Notes under the pieces: model-generated
The model's input: only the letters and a program-made list of their open reading frames with translations
What the model was told of the DNA's origin: nothing
Database searches by the model: none
Made by a program: the position numbers and the translations under genes
Shown here: positions 51,476 through 60,982 of the stretch, piece by piece
Position numbering within the stretch: the first letter of the stretch is position 1
How the letters are laid out: every line of letters starts with the position of its first letter
NCBI GenBank assembly: GCA_040757715.1
Contig: JBFLWS010000004.1
Span: 62,001-126,000, forward strand
Reading direction: 5' to 3'
Length of the DNA: 64,000 bases
Origin: CAIMFV01 sp040757715
GTDB lineage: Bacteria; Pseudomonadota; Alphaproteobacteria; Caulobacterales; Caulobacteraceae

Positions 51476-54337
51476 CTAACGAGCGCGGCTGGCGCGGGCG
51501 CGCATGCGTCTTGGCCGGGCGCGCACCGGCTCCGGCTCGGCGTCTTCCAGGATCGAGGCCAGGACGTCGCGCAAGGCGCTGATGCGCGGCGCTTCCACCA
51601 GTTTGCCGCCGTTCGCGTCAGAGACATAGAATGCGTCCACGGCGCGCTCGCCGTAACAGTCCACGTGGGCCGATTGCAGGGACAGTCCGGCCTCGGTGAG
51701 CGCGCGGGCGAGGGATTCGAGAAGGCCGGGCCGGTCGCGCCCGGACACTTCCACCACGGTGCAGGTTTCCGAAGCCTCGTTGTCCACGGTCACGGACGGC
51801 GCCACCGCGAAAGCCGCCGCGCGGCCGAGATCGACGGGTTTGGTGGAATCGCCGCGGGTCCACTCGCCCAAGGCCGCCGCCTCCAGCGCCTTGACGAGGC
51901 GCGCGCGCGCCTCCGGGTTCTCATAACCGTAGGCTGACCCGAGCGCGTCCTGGACCAGAAACACGTCCAAGACCTTGCCCGCGCTGGAGGTGTAGATGCG
52001 CGCGCCAACCACGTTGGCGCCATAGGCGGCCAAGACGCCCGCCAGATCGGCGAACAGACCGCGTCGGTCCCGCGCCGCCACGGCCACCTCGGTGACCAAA
52101 CCGCCGGGCGCCAACCGTTCCCGCGCCGCGGCCCCGCCCTGCTCCCCGGCTCTTTGGCTCAGCATATAGTGGTCTTGGTGATCCTCATCCCCGAAGGCGT
52201 TGAAATAGGCGTCCTCCATCTCCGAGGCCCACTGCTCCCGCGACGGGATCGTTCCCTCGCTGGCGGCGCTGATGAACTGACGGCGGGATTGCATGGCCAG
52301 CTCCACCTGGCGCAGCCGGAACAGGTTGGCGAGGTCAGGCCCGCGACCGCCGCGGAACACGGCCTCCGCCGCGAGATAAAGCTCGCGCAGGAGCTGACCC
52401 TTCCAGCCGTTCCACACCCCCGGTCCCACCGCCTGGATGTCGGCGATGGTGAGGACAAGCAGCTGGCGCATCCGCTCCGGCCGTTCCATGATCTCCACGA
52501 AATCGGAGACGGTCCTGGGATCAGCCACGTCGCGCTTCTGCGCGTAGTCCGACATGACCAGGTGGTGCTCCACCAGCCACACGACCAGGTTGATCTGCTC
52601 GGACGGCAGGTGGAGACGCTCGCACGCCGAGCGAGCCGCCCGGGCGCCGGCCAGCGACTGCCCTCCCTGACCGCCCTTGCCGGTGTCGTGCAGCAGCATG
52701 GCCAAGAAAACAGATTCCCAATCCTCGATCAGCGGCGCCACCTGACGGGCCAAATCCCCCCCAAGTTCGTCGCTCAAACTGCCGGCGCGCATGGCGGCTA
52801 CCGCAGCCACCGCTCGAAGCGTGTGCTCGTCCACCGTGTAGGAGTGGTACATGTTGAACTGCATCTGCGCCACGATGTGCCCGAACTCCGGCAGATAGCG
52901 GCCGAGCACGCCGGACTCGTTCATCAGCGTCAGGGCGCGATAGGTGTCGCGGCCGCGGGTCAGAATGTCCAGGAACACGGCGGCCGCCTGAGGATCACGG
53001 CGAAGCTTTGGCGTGATCAGATTCAGCGACCGGTTGACGCAGGCGTAGGCGTCGGGATGCAAATCGAGGTTGCGCTGGTCCGCCAACTTGAACAGGCGCA
53101 AGAGCTGGACAGGGTCGCGTTCGAATTCGCCAGCGCCATCCACGGTGAGGCGCCCGCCTTCGATGTGGAACCCAGCCTCCAAGGGTCGCCGAGACCCGCG
53201 CAGCAAGCCGGGCAGAAAACGCGACAGGCCCGCGGGCCGTTTCTTGGCTTGCTGGTCTTCCAGCTGGGCGCAGAACACCCGGGTCAGCACGCCCACTTCC
53301 CGGGCGATGAGGAAGTAGCGGCGCATGAAGCGCTCTACAGCCGGCTCAATAGCCGCTTCCGAGCCTTGGGCGGTCTTGTCCACATAGCCCATGCGTCGGG
53401 CGATTTCCGGCTGCAGGTCGAAGGTGAGGCGCTCCTCCGGTCGGCCCGTGGCGTAATGCAGGTGCGCGCGCACCGCCCACAGAAAGTCGAAGGCGCGGAT
53501 GAAGGCCTTGAGCTCGCGGCCCGTAAAGGCTTCCAGCCGCACCAGTTCGCTCGGCGTGTCAGACGGGTGCAGATACTGGGCGATCCAGAACAGGGTGTTC
53601 AGATCGCGCAGCCCGCCCTTGCCTTCCTTCACATTGGGCTCGACGAGGTAGCGCGAAGCGCCGGCGCGGGTGTGACGGTCGTCGCGCTCCTTCAGCTTGG
53701 CGGCGACGAATTCCGGGCCCGTGCCCTCCATCACCTCCTTGCGGAAGCGCTGTTTGAAATCCCGGGCGAGCTCGGCGTCCCCCGCTAGCAGCCGCGTCTC
53801 CAACAGCGCCGTCCGGATGGTGAAATCGGTGCGCGACAGCTTCACGCAGTCGTCGATGGTGCGCGAGGCGTGGCCGACCTTGAAGCCCAGATCCCACAGC
53901 GCATAGAGCATGTACTCGATGACGCTCTCCACGTGCGGGGTCTGCTTGTACGGCCGCAGGAACAGGAGATCGACGTCGGAGAAGGGCGCGAGGGCGCCGC
54001 GACCGTAGCCGCCCATGGCCATCAGGGCGAGGCGCTCGCCCTCGGTGGGGTTGCGGGCGCGGAACACGTGCACGGTGGTGAAGTCGTAGAGGGCGGTGAT
54101 CACCTCGTCCGCCACCCGGGAATTGAGCCGGGCGGTCTCAATGCCGCCAGCGCCATTTTCCAAACGCTCCTTGGCGATCATGCGGCCGCGGAACAGGGCG
54201 GCGCGCAGCACCTCCAAGGCGCGACGACGCTGTTCGGCCTCGTCGCCCAGCGCGTCCAGGGCCGCGGCGGTGAGCTGCGCCCTGAGGCGCGCGCCGTCGA
54301 CGACATACTCAATGCGGGTGGGGCGGAGGCGGGACAT
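51476..54337 (-). CDS. glnD: PII uridylyltransferase/uridylyl-removing enzyme
   Basis: A 953-residue bifunctional nitrogen sensor that modifies PII proteins. The nucleotidyltransferase domain has MGGYGRGALAPFSDVDLLFL (Gly-Gly 109-110, Asp121 and Asp123), the HD domain has FLAMLLHDTGKGGQGGQS (about 535), and two ACT domains fill the C-terminus (about 740-930), ending in a basic tail. Glutamine presumably binds the ACT domains. It is convergent with hemW by 1 base. Confidence 0.97.
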   Translation of the reverse strand: MSRLRPTRIEYVVDGARLRAQLTAAALDALGDEAEQRRRALEVLRAALFRGRMIAKERLENGAGGIETARLNSRVADEVITALYDFTTVHVFRARNPTEGERLALMAMGGYGRGALAPFSDVDLLFLRPYKQTPHVESVIEYMLYALWDLGFKVGHASRTIDDCVKLSRTDFTIRTALLETRLLAGDAELARDFKQRFRKEVMEGTGPEFVAAKLKERDDRHTRAGASRYLVEPNVKEGKGGLRDLNTLFWIAQYLHPSDTPSELVRLEAFTGRELKAFIRAFDFLWAVRAHLHYATGRPEERLTFDLQPEIARRMGYVDKTAQGSEAAIEPAVERFMRRYFLIAREVGVLTRVFCAQLEDQQAKKRPAGLSRFLPGLLRGSRRPLEAGFHIEGGRLTVDGAGEFERDPVQLLRLFKLADQRNLDLHPDAYACVNRSLNLITPKLRRDPQAAAVFLDILTRGRDTYRALTLMNESGVLGRYLPEFGHIVAQMQFNMYHSYTVDEHTLRAVAAVAAMRAGSLSDELGGDLARQVAPLIEDWESVFLAMLLHDTGKGGQGGQSLAGARAARSACERLHLPSEQINLVVWLVEHHLVMSDYAQKRDVADPRTVSDFVEIMERPERMRQLLVLTIADIQAVGPGVWNGWKGQLLRELYLAAEAVFRGGRGPDLANLFRLRQVELAMQSRRQFISAASEGTIPSREQWASEMEDAYFNAFGDEDHQDHYMLSQRAGEQGGAAARERLAPGGLVTEVAVAARDRRGLFADLAGVLAAYGANVVGARIYTSSAGKVLDVFLVQDALGSAYGYENPEARARLVKALEAAALGEWTRGDSTKPVDLGRAAAFAVAPSVTVDNEASETCTVVEVSGRDRPGLLESLARALTEAGLSLQSAHVDCYGERAVDAFYVSDANGGKLVEAPRISALRDVLASILEDAEPEPVRARPRRMRARASRAR

Positions 54338-54382
54338 GGCGCCTATATAAGCGCTGCTCGTAAAAGCGTCACTTAAACTGAA

Positions 54383-57109
54383 TTAGTTGGCGCCGTCTTC
54401 AGTCAGGTTTTTCAACCTATAGAGCGCCTCCAGCGCCTCGCGGGGACTGAGCGCGTCCGGATCGATATCACGCAGCAGGGCCTCGGCCTTGGACGGCTTG
54501 GCCGGCGCCTCGATGCGCAGAGGCTGGGCCGCGAACAGGGGGAGATCGTCCAGCCGCCCAGGGGAAGCCGGGTCCTTTTCCAATCGCTCCAAGACTTCCC
54601 GCGCCCGGGCCACCACCAGGTGCGGCACGCCGGCGAGCTTGGCCACCTGCACGCCATAGGACCGATCCGCCGCCCCCGGCCCGGCTTCGTGCAGGAAGAC
54701 GAGGTCGCCGTTCCACTCCTTGGCGCGCATGGAGACGTTGGCGAGATGAGCGAGGCGTCCTTCAAGCTTGGCCAGCTCATGATAGTGGGTGGCGAAGAGG
54801 GCGCGGCAGCGGTTGACGTTGTGGAGGGCCTCGGCCACCGCCCAGGCGATGGCCAGACCGTCGTAGGTGGCGGTGCCGCGGCCGATCTCGTCGAGGATAA
54901 CGAAGCTCCTCGGCGTCGCCTGGGTGAGGATGGCGGCGGTCTCCACCATCTCGGCCATGAAGGTGGAGCGACCCCGGGCGAGATCATCGCCCGCCCCCAC
55001 GCGGCTGAACAGGCGGTCCACCACGCCGAGCCGCAGACGCCTCGCCGGCACGAAGGACCCTGCCTGGGCCAGCACCGCGAGGAGGGCGTTCTGACGCAGA
55101 AAGGTGGACTTTCCGGCCATGTTGGGGCCGGTGACCAGGGCAAGACGCGGCCCCGCCTCGCCCGAGCCGTCCAGGCGGGCGTCGTTGGGCGTGTAGGGCT
55201 GGCCGGCGCGGCGGAGCGCCGCCTCCACCACCGGATGGCGGGCGGCCTCCACCTCGAACACGGCGCTGTCCTCCACCTCCGGCCGCACGGCGCCGACCTC
55301 CTCAGCCCATTCGGCGAGAGCCGCGGCGACATCGAGCCGGGCCAAGGCTTCGGCCAGGGCCTGCAAGGGCGCGGCGAGAGCCAGGGCCTCAGCGCGGAAG
55401 GCCTCGAACTGCTCCACCTCCATGGCCCGGCAGCGATCGGCGGCCTGGGCGATCTTGGCGTCGAGCTCGGCCAGCTCCACGGTGGTGAAGCGCACCTGAT
55501 TGGCGGTGGTCTGGCGGTGGATGAAGCTCGCCGACCAAGGCGGCTGCATCAGCCCTTCCGCCTGCTTGGCCGTGGCGTCGACGAAATAGCCCAAGACCGC
55601 ATTGTGTCGGATCTTCAGATTGAGCCCGGTCTCCTGCTGCAGGCGGCCTTCCAAGGCGGCCACCACCCGGCGGCTGTCGTCGCGCAGGGCCCGGGTCTGG
55701 TCGAGCTCGGGACGGAAGCTGGGCGTAATGAAGCCGCCGTCGCGGGCGAGCGGCGGCGGCTCGGCGTCGAGCCCGGCGCGAAGGTCGCCGAGATAGGCCG
55801 CAAGGTCGGGCTTATCGGCGAGGGAAAGGTCGGCGAGGGCGGCGGCGATCTCGGCGGGGGGTGGATCGAGCGGATCGGGGGCGAGGGCGAAGCGCGCCAC
55901 GGTCTCCTCACCGGCAGAAAGCGCCGCGCGCAAGGCGGCGAGGTCGCGCGGTCCGCCGCGACCGAGGGCGAGGCGGGTGAGCGAGCGTGCCGGATCGCCA
56001 GCGCCGCGCAGGGCCGCGCGCACATCCTCGCGCAGCCGCCGACGTTCGCGGAAATAGGCTACGGCGTCCAGGCGCGTGTGAATCAAGGACGGGTTGAGCA
56101 GGGGCCTGGCGAGGCGATCGGCCAGAAGTCGTGCGCCTGCCGAGGTGACGGTGCGGTCCACCGCCGCCAGCAAGGAGCCCTCCCGAGCGCCGGATTGGGT
56201 GCGGTCGAGCTCCAGACTCGCACGCGTGGCCGGATCGATGGCCATGATCTCGGCGTCCGACCCCCGGCGCGGGGCGCGCAACAACGGGATCTTGCCGGCT
56301 TGCGTGGCTTCCAGGTGCGCGGCGATGAGGCCGAGCGCCGACACTTCCGCCGGCGATAGGGCGCCGAAGCCGTCCAGCGTCTCCACCCCATAGAGCCGCT
56401 TCACCCGCGCCGCCGCCGCGCCCGGTTCGGCAAGGGCGGAGGGCAGGGGCTGGGCGAGACCGCCGGCCGATTTCACCGCCTGAGCGACCTGCTCATCAGC
56501 GAACAGCCGGTCAGGGACGAGGATTTCCGACGGCCGCATGGCGGCCAGGGTCGGGCCGAGCGCGGATTTGGCGAGGGCGAGGCACTCCACATCGCCGGTG
56601 GAGAGGTCGACGGAGGCGAGGGCCGCTTCCCCAGCGCGAACGGCGATCGCGGCCAGGCGATTGGCGCCCCGCGCGTCGAGCAAGGCCTCTTCGGTGAGGG
56701 TGCCGGGCGTCACCACCCGCACGATGTCTCGCCGAACCACCGCCTTGGAGCCGCGCTTCTTGGCCTCGGCCGGATCCTCCATCTGTTCGCAGATGGCCAC
56801 CTTGAACCCGGCGCGGATCAGCTTGGCGAGATAGGCCTCGGCCGCATGCACGGGCACCCCGGCCATGGGGATTTCCTGGCCGGAATGCTTGCCGCGGGCG
56901 GTGAGGGTGATGCCAAGCGCTTCAGCGGCCAGCTTGGCGTCCTCGAAGAACAGCTCGTAGAAATCGCCCATGCGGAAGAACACCAGGGCGTCGGGCTGGC
57001 GCGCCTTGGTCTCGAAGAACTGCGCCATCACCGGCGTGGCGGCGGCGACGTCGAAGCCGCCCACGTCAAAGCCGGGGGCGGTGTCATCCTGGGCGGGCGA
57101 AGCAGTCAT
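54383..57109 (-). CDS. mutS: DNA mismatch repair protein MutS
   Basis: A 908-residue mismatch sensor. The N-terminal mismatch-binding domain contains DALVFFRMGDFYELFFEDA (the Phe-x-Glu equivalent lies in this region). The C-terminal ATPase has VTGPNMAGKSTFLRQNALLA (about 661) and FVILDEIGRGTATYDGLAIA. The final helix-turn-helix region is present (PDALSPREALEALYRLKNL). It starts about 46 bases upstream of glnD on the same strand side, a pairing common in Caulobacterales. Confidence 0.97.
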   Translation of the reverse strand: MTASPAQDDTAPGFDVGGFDVAAATPVMAQFFETKARQPDALVFFRMGDFYELFFEDAKLAAEALGITLTARGKHSGQEIPMAGVPVHAAEAYLAKLIRAGFKVAICEQMEDPAEAKKRGSKAVVRRDIVRVVTPGTLTEEALLDARGANRLAAIAVRAGEAALASVDLSTGDVECLALAKSALGPTLAAMRPSEILVPDRLFADEQVAQAVKSAGGLAQPLPSALAEPGAAAARVKRLYGVETLDGFGALSPAEVSALGLIAAHLEATQAGKIPLLRAPRRGSDAEIMAIDPATRASLELDRTQSGAREGSLLAAVDRTVTSAGARLLADRLARPLLNPSLIHTRLDAVAYFRERRRLREDVRAALRGAGDPARSLTRLALGRGGPRDLAALRAALSAGEETVARFALAPDPLDPPPAEIAAALADLSLADKPDLAAYLGDLRAGLDAEPPPLARDGGFITPSFRPELDQTRALRDDSRRVVAALEGRLQQETGLNLKIRHNAVLGYFVDATAKQAEGLMQPPWSASFIHRQTTANQVRFTTVELAELDAKIAQAADRCRAMEVEQFEAFRAEALALAAPLQALAEALARLDVAAALAEWAEEVGAVRPEVEDSAVFEVEAARHPVVEAALRRAGQPYTPNDARLDGSGEAGPRLALVTGPNMAGKSTFLRQNALLAVLAQAGSFVPARRLRLGVVDRLFSRVGAGDDLARGRSTFMAEMVETAAILTQATPRSFVILDEIGRGTATYDGLAIAWAVAEALHNVNRCRALFATHYHELAKLEGRLAHLANVSMRAKEWNGDLVFLHEAGPGAADRSYGVQVAKLAGVPHLVVARAREVLERLEKDPASPGRLDDLPLFAAQPLRIEAPAKPSKAEALLRDIDPDALSPREALEALYRLKNLTEDGAN

Positions 57110-57151
57110 GGCCTGTGGCTAGCAGAGCTGGGGCGGCCTGCAAACGGCGCA

Positions 57152-57523
57152 TTAAAGGTGCGGCCAGGCGTCAGGGATATGTCGGGGCCAGCGACCGGGA
57201 GCGAGGGCGAAGAGATCGATGCGGACGCCAAGGCCGCGCAGGTCGCTGCGCTGGGCGGCGACCGCTTCGCCGGCACGGCGCAGGCGCTGTAGCTGCATGG
57301 GGGTCACAGCGGCGAAGGCTTCATCCAGGGTGCGGCGACGCTTCACCTCCACCACCGCCACCACGCCTTGGCGCAGGGCCAGAATGTCGATCTCCACGCC
57401 GTGGGACTTCAGCCGAAAGCCGAGGATGCGCCAGCCGGTGAGCATCAGAAAGAGCGCCGCCTGCCACTCGGCGAAATGTCCCTCTCGCCACGCCCGGCGG
57501 CCTCGAGCGCGGCGCGGGTTCAT
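57152..57523 (-). CDS. YraN/UPF0102-family protein
   Basis: A 123-residue protein with a nuclease-like fold core: GHFAEWQAALFLMLTGWRIL, GVEIDILALR and VVAVVEVKRRRTLDEAF (Glu-x-Asp and Glu-x-Lys pattern of the endonuclease-like superfamily). Function is unproven. Its start overlaps the rsmI stop as ATGA (57520-57523), the same order as in many proteobacteria. Confidence 0.92.
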   Translation of the reverse strand: MNPRRARGRRAWREGHFAEWQAALFLMLTGWRILGFRLKSHGVEIDILALRQGVVAVVEVKRRRTLDEAFAAVTPMQLQRLRRAGEAVAAQRSDLRGLGVRIDLFALAPGRWPRHIPDAWPHL

Positions 57524-58380
57524 GCGACCCCCTTCAGCTCCAGCGCGCGCTTATAGAGCTCGCGGCGAGGCAGGCCGAGGGCCTTGGCCACCTCGGCGGC
57601 GGCTTCGGCGGGCCCGGCGCGGGTAAGAGCCTCCTTGAGCGCTCGGTCGGCGTCGTCGGCGCTGGCGGCCTTTTCCTCGCCGGGGCCCACCAGCACCACG
57701 ATCTCCCCCTTTGGAGCTTGCAGGCGCTCGTCCGTGGCCAATTCGCTCAGGCGCCCGCGGATGCAGGTCTCGTGCAGCTTGGTGAGTTCACGAGCCACGG
57801 CCGCCGGGCGGTCGCCGAACACCTCGGCCATGTCCGCGAGACTGTCGGCCAGGCGCGGTCCGGTCTCGTAGAACACCAAGGTTGCGCGCACCGGGGCCAG
57901 CTCTTCAAACAGGGTCTTGCGCGCGCCCGACTTGGGCGAGGCGAAACCGGCAAAAAGAAAACGATCCGTAGGCAGGCCGGCGATGGCCAGGGCCGCGAGC
58001 AGCGCCGAGGCGCCCGGAATGGGATAGACCGCGACCCCCGCCGCAGCGGCCTCGGCCACCAGCCGGTAGCCGGGATCGGACACCAGGGGCGTGCCGGCGT
58101 CGGAGACCAGAGCCACCCGGGCGCCCGCCTGCAGTTCGGCGATGATCTTGGGCCGCTCGCGCTCCCCCACATGATCATCGTAACGCTGCATGCGTTTTTT
58201 CAGGTCGTAGGCGGACAGAAGTTTGGCCGTCACCCGCGTGTCTTCGGCGAGAATGAGGTCGGCGGCGGCCAGGACGTCGAGGGCGCGCAAGGTCAGGTCG
58301 CGCAAGTTGCCGATGGGGGTGGAGACGATGTAGAGCCCCGGCTCCAGCGGCGCATCGAGTTTCGGTTTAGGCGGCGACAT
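57520..58380 (-). CDS. rsmI: 16S rRNA (cytidine1402-2'-O)-methyltransferase
   Basis: A 286-residue tetrapyrrole-methylase-fold rRNA methyltransferase. It shows LYIVSTPIGNLRDLTLRAL, ILAEDTRVT, ALVSDAGTPLVSDPGYRLV and VYPIPGASALLAAL. Length is normal. The downstream yraN gene is translationally coupled. In related genomes the gene upstream is often a lipoprotein; here an Ada/Ogt-type gene follows the other boundary. Confidence 0.96.
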   Translation of the reverse strand: MSPPKPKLDAPLEPGLYIVSTPIGNLRDLTLRALDVLAAADLILAEDTRVTAKLLSAYDLKKRMQRYDDHVGERERPKIIAELQAGARVALVSDAGTPLVSDPGYRLVAEAAAAGVAVYPIPGASALLAALAIAGLPTDRFLFAGFASPKSGARKTLFEELAPVRATLVFYETGPRLADSLADMAEVFGDRPAAVARELTKLHETCIRGRLSELATDERLQAPKGEIVVLVGPGEEKAASADDADRALKEALTRAGPAEAAAEVAKALGLPRRELYKRALELKGVA

Positions 58381-58432
58381 GGCCCATATGAGCCTGTTCG
58401 CCGGGCGGAGCCAAGGCTTAGGCCTGCAAGTC

Positions 58433-59299
58433 TCAGGCGACGACGCCCCCGGCGCGCACGGCTTCCAGTCCCAACATGGCTGCTTTTCGGGCGAGGCCCC
58501 AGTGATAGCCGGTGAGCCGCCCGTCCTTGGCGATGGCCCGATGGCAGGGGATCAGGAAGGAGATGGGATTGGCGCCGATGGCGGCGCCGGCGGCCCGAGC
58601 CGCTCCTGGTGCGCCGGCGAGTTTGGCCACCTCGCCGTAGGACAGCGTGCGGCCTTCCGGGATCTGCAAGAGCGCCTTCCACACCTGGATATGGAACGGC
58701 GGACCGATAAGCACCAGCTGAGGCGCGGGTCCGGCGCCGAACACCTGAGCCGCGAAACGCGTCGCCGCGGCGTCCTCGCGCACCCAGGTCGCGGCGGGCC
58801 AGCGTCGATGCATGTCCTCGAAGGCCGCGGCCTCATCGCCATCCACGAAGGCGAGACCGCAAAGACCCCGCGGCGTGGCCACGAACAGTCCCTCGCCAAA
58901 GGGCGTGGGGGCGACGCCCCAGGCGAGGGTCAGGCCCTCGCCGCGCCGGCGCGCCTCGCCGGGGGTGGCCGCCTCCTGGGCGATGAACAGGTCGTGCAGA
59001 CGCGAGGGTCCGGAGAGGCCGATGTCGAAGGCCGCGTCGAGCACGCTCGCCCCCGCTTCTAGCGCCCGCCGGGCCTCGGCGTGGGCGATGGCGGCCACGA
59101 AGGATTTCGGGCTCACTCCGGCCCAGCGGGTGAAGATGCGCTGAAAATGATGCGGCGAGAGGCCCATCTCCGCGGCGAGGTCGTCCAGGGACGGATGTTC
59201 GCGCCAATTCGCAGCGAGCCAGGCGAGCGCCTTTTCCATGCGCCGATAGTCCGCGGCGCGCTCGGCGAGGGTCGGGTGGGGAATTGCGGTGTGGTCCAT
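58433..59299 (-). CDS. AraC-HTH/methylated-DNA--protein-cysteine methyltransferase (Ada-like, lacking the zinc domain)
   Basis: A 288-residue two-domain protein. The N-terminal AraC-type helix-turn-helix has LDDLAAEMGLSPHHFQRIF (about 38-56), and the C-terminal alkyltransferase has FLIPCHRAIAKDG with the acceptor Cys in the PCHR motif. It lacks the N-terminal Cys-rich zinc domain of classical Ada, so a phosphotriester sensor role is unlikely. It probably repairs O6-methylguanine and may regulate a target gene. It stands alone, divergent from nth. Confidence 0.93.
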   Translation of the reverse strand: MDHTAIPHPTLAERAADYRRMEKALAWLAANWREHPSLDDLAAEMGLSPHHFQRIFTRWAGVSPKSFVAAIAHAEARRALEAGASVLDAAFDIGLSGPSRLHDLFIAQEAATPGEARRRGEGLTLAWGVAPTPFGEGLFVATPRGLCGLAFVDGDEAAAFEDMHRRWPAATWVREDAAATRFAAQVFGAGPAPQLVLIGPPFHIQVWKALLQIPEGRTLSYGEVAKLAGAPGAARAAGAAIGANPISFLIPCHRAIAKDGRLTGYHWGLARKAAMLGLEAVRAGGVVA

Positions 59300-59419
59300 G
59301 GGGTGAGACTAGCGCCTCATTGCTCGGGGCGCCGCCCGCTTCTTGCGACGTTTGCCGTCGGACGAGTTGGATTGCTATGGAAGCCGTCCACTCCGAGCCG
59401 AACCGCTGGGACCAGCCCC

Positions 59420-60064
59420 ATGACCTCCGACACCGATACCGCTCGTATCGCCGAAATCTTCCGCCGCTTCGACGCCGCCGAACCCGACCCCAAAACCGAG
59501 CTCGCCTACAAGAACCCCTATACCCTAGTGGTGGCGGTAGCCCTTTCGGCCCAGGCCACTGACGTATCGGTGAACAAGGCGACCAAGGCGCTGTTCGAGC
59601 TCGCCGATACGCCCAAGGCCATGCTGGACCTTGGGATCGAGCGGCTCACCGACATGATCAAGACCATCGGGCTCTACCGCAACAAGGCCAAGAACGTCAT
59701 CGCCCTGTCACAAATCCTGGTGGATCAGTACGGCGGCGAGGTTCCGCTCATTCGCGCGGCGCTGGAGTCCCTGCCGGGCGTGGGGCGCAAGACGGCCAGC
59801 GTGGTGCTGAACGAACTCGGCGTCGAGCCGGCCATCGCCGTGGACACCCATGTGTTCCGCGTCGCGCACCGGCTGGGTCTCTCGCAGGCGTCGACGCCGG
59901 ACAGCGTGGAAAAGGACCTGATGCGCATCACGCCCGAGCCCTTGCGCACCCGGGCGCACCACTGGCTGATCCTGCACGGTCGCTATGTGTGCGTGGCGCG
60001 CAAGCCCAAGTGCGGCCAGTGCCCTATCGCCGAGCTTTGCCCCTCACGGGAGCCGGGGCTCTAG
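59420..60064 (+). CDS. nth: Endonuclease III
   Basis: A 214-residue bifunctional DNA glycosylase/AP lyase for oxidised pyrimidines. It contains the helix-hairpin-helix LESLPGVGRKTASVVLNE with the catalytic Lys, the catalytic Asp in AIAVDTHVFRVAHRLGL, and the 4Fe-4S cluster ligands C-x6-C-x2-C-x5-C (CVARKPKCGQCPIAELC). The ATG at 59420 gives the normal N-terminus. Its 3' end overlaps parB by 21 bases on the opposite strand. Confidence 0.96.
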   Translation: MTSDTDTARIAEIFRRFDAAEPDPKTELAYKNPYTLVVAVALSAQATDVSVNKATKALFELADTPKAMLDLGIERLTDMIKTIGLYRNKAKNVIALSQILVDQYGGEVPLIRAALESLPGVGRKTASVVLNELGVEPAIAVDTHVFRVAHRLGLSQASTPDSVEKDLMRITPEPLRTRAHHWLILHGRYVCVARKPKCGQCPIAELCPSREPGL

Positions 60065-60967
60065 CTGCGACAAACGCCGGCAGATGTCGTCGAGCTGTTC
60101 GATGCTTTCGAACTTCACCCGCACCTCGCCGCGATGATCGGCTTCGATGATCTCCACCTGATAGCCCAGCAAGAGGGAGATATCGTGCTCCAGTCCGGCG
60201 ATGTTCGGGTCCTTGTAGACGGGCGACTTCACCGGCTTGCGGGCGCCGCCGTCCGGGCGATCCTGCGCCTCGCGGGCGAGGGCCTCGGCCTGACGCACGG
60301 ATAGGCCGCGATCGACGATCATCTCGGCGAGGCGTCCTGGCTCAGGCGCCGAGGCGATGGCCCGAGCATGGCCGCTGGTGAGCCGGCCGGCGGTGAGATG
60401 CTCCCGCACCGTGTCAGGCAAGCTGAGCAGGCGCAGGATGTTGGCCACATGGCTGCGGCTCTTGCCCACCGACTGGGCGATCATATCTTGGGTCCGCCCG
60501 AAGCGATCCATCAAGATCTTGTAGCTCTGCGCCTCTTCCAGCGGATTGAGGTCCACCCGCTGCACGTTCTCGATGATGCCGATCTCCAGCACATCCAGAT
60601 CGTCCAGCTCGCGCACCACGATGGGCACCACGTGCAGATTGGCCCGCTGGGCGGCGCGCCAGCGGCGTTCGCCGGCGACGATCTGAAATTCGCCGGGCGC
60701 GCCGGGGGCCGGGCGGACCAGGATCGGCTGCAAGAGCCCCTTCTGGCGCACGGACTCGGCCAGCTCTTCCAGGGCCTCTTCGTCGAAGAAGCGGCGTGGC
60801 TGGTCCGGATTGCGGCGCAAGAGCTCGATGGGCGCCTCGCGCACGCCCGCCAAACCCGGCACGGCCTCGCCCGGCGGAGCCTCCACCACCAGGGGCGCGT
60901 CCGCCTCGTCCAGCAGGGCCGACAGCCCGCGTCCCAGTCCTCGACGTCCGCCTGAAGGTTCGGCCAT
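60044..60967 (-). CDS. parB: Chromosome-partitioning protein ParB
   Basis: A 307-residue ParB/Spo0J protein. The N-terminal RRGLGRGLSALLDEAD is the ParA-stimulating tail. The CTPase region includes NPDQPRRFFDEEALEELAE and AGERRWRAAQRANL, and the central helix-turn-helix follows (QDMIAQSVGKSRSHVANILR), with a C-terminal dimerisation domain. It binds parS near the origin. No canonical parS was found in this window. It follows parA by 15 bases. Confidence 0.96.
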   Translation of the reverse strand: MAEPSGGRRGLGRGLSALLDEADAPLVVEAPPGEAVPGLAGVREAPIELLRRNPDQPRRFFDEEALEELAESVRQKGLLQPILVRPAPGAPGEFQIVAGERRWRAAQRANLHVVPIVVRELDDLDVLEIGIIENVQRVDLNPLEEAQSYKILMDRFGRTQDMIAQSVGKSRSHVANILRLLSLPDTVREHLTAGRLTSGHARAIASAPEPGRLAEMIVDRGLSVRQAEALAREAQDRPDGGARKPVKSPVYKDPNIAGLEHDISLLLGYQVEIIEADHRGEVRVKFESIEQLDDICRRLSQLEPRLP

Positions 60968-60982
60968 GTTCGCTCTATCTCC

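Noticed and set aside
54620..56359. A 579-codon plus-strand frame opposite mutS
   Set aside because: Antisense shadow; mutS motifs are intact on the minus strand.
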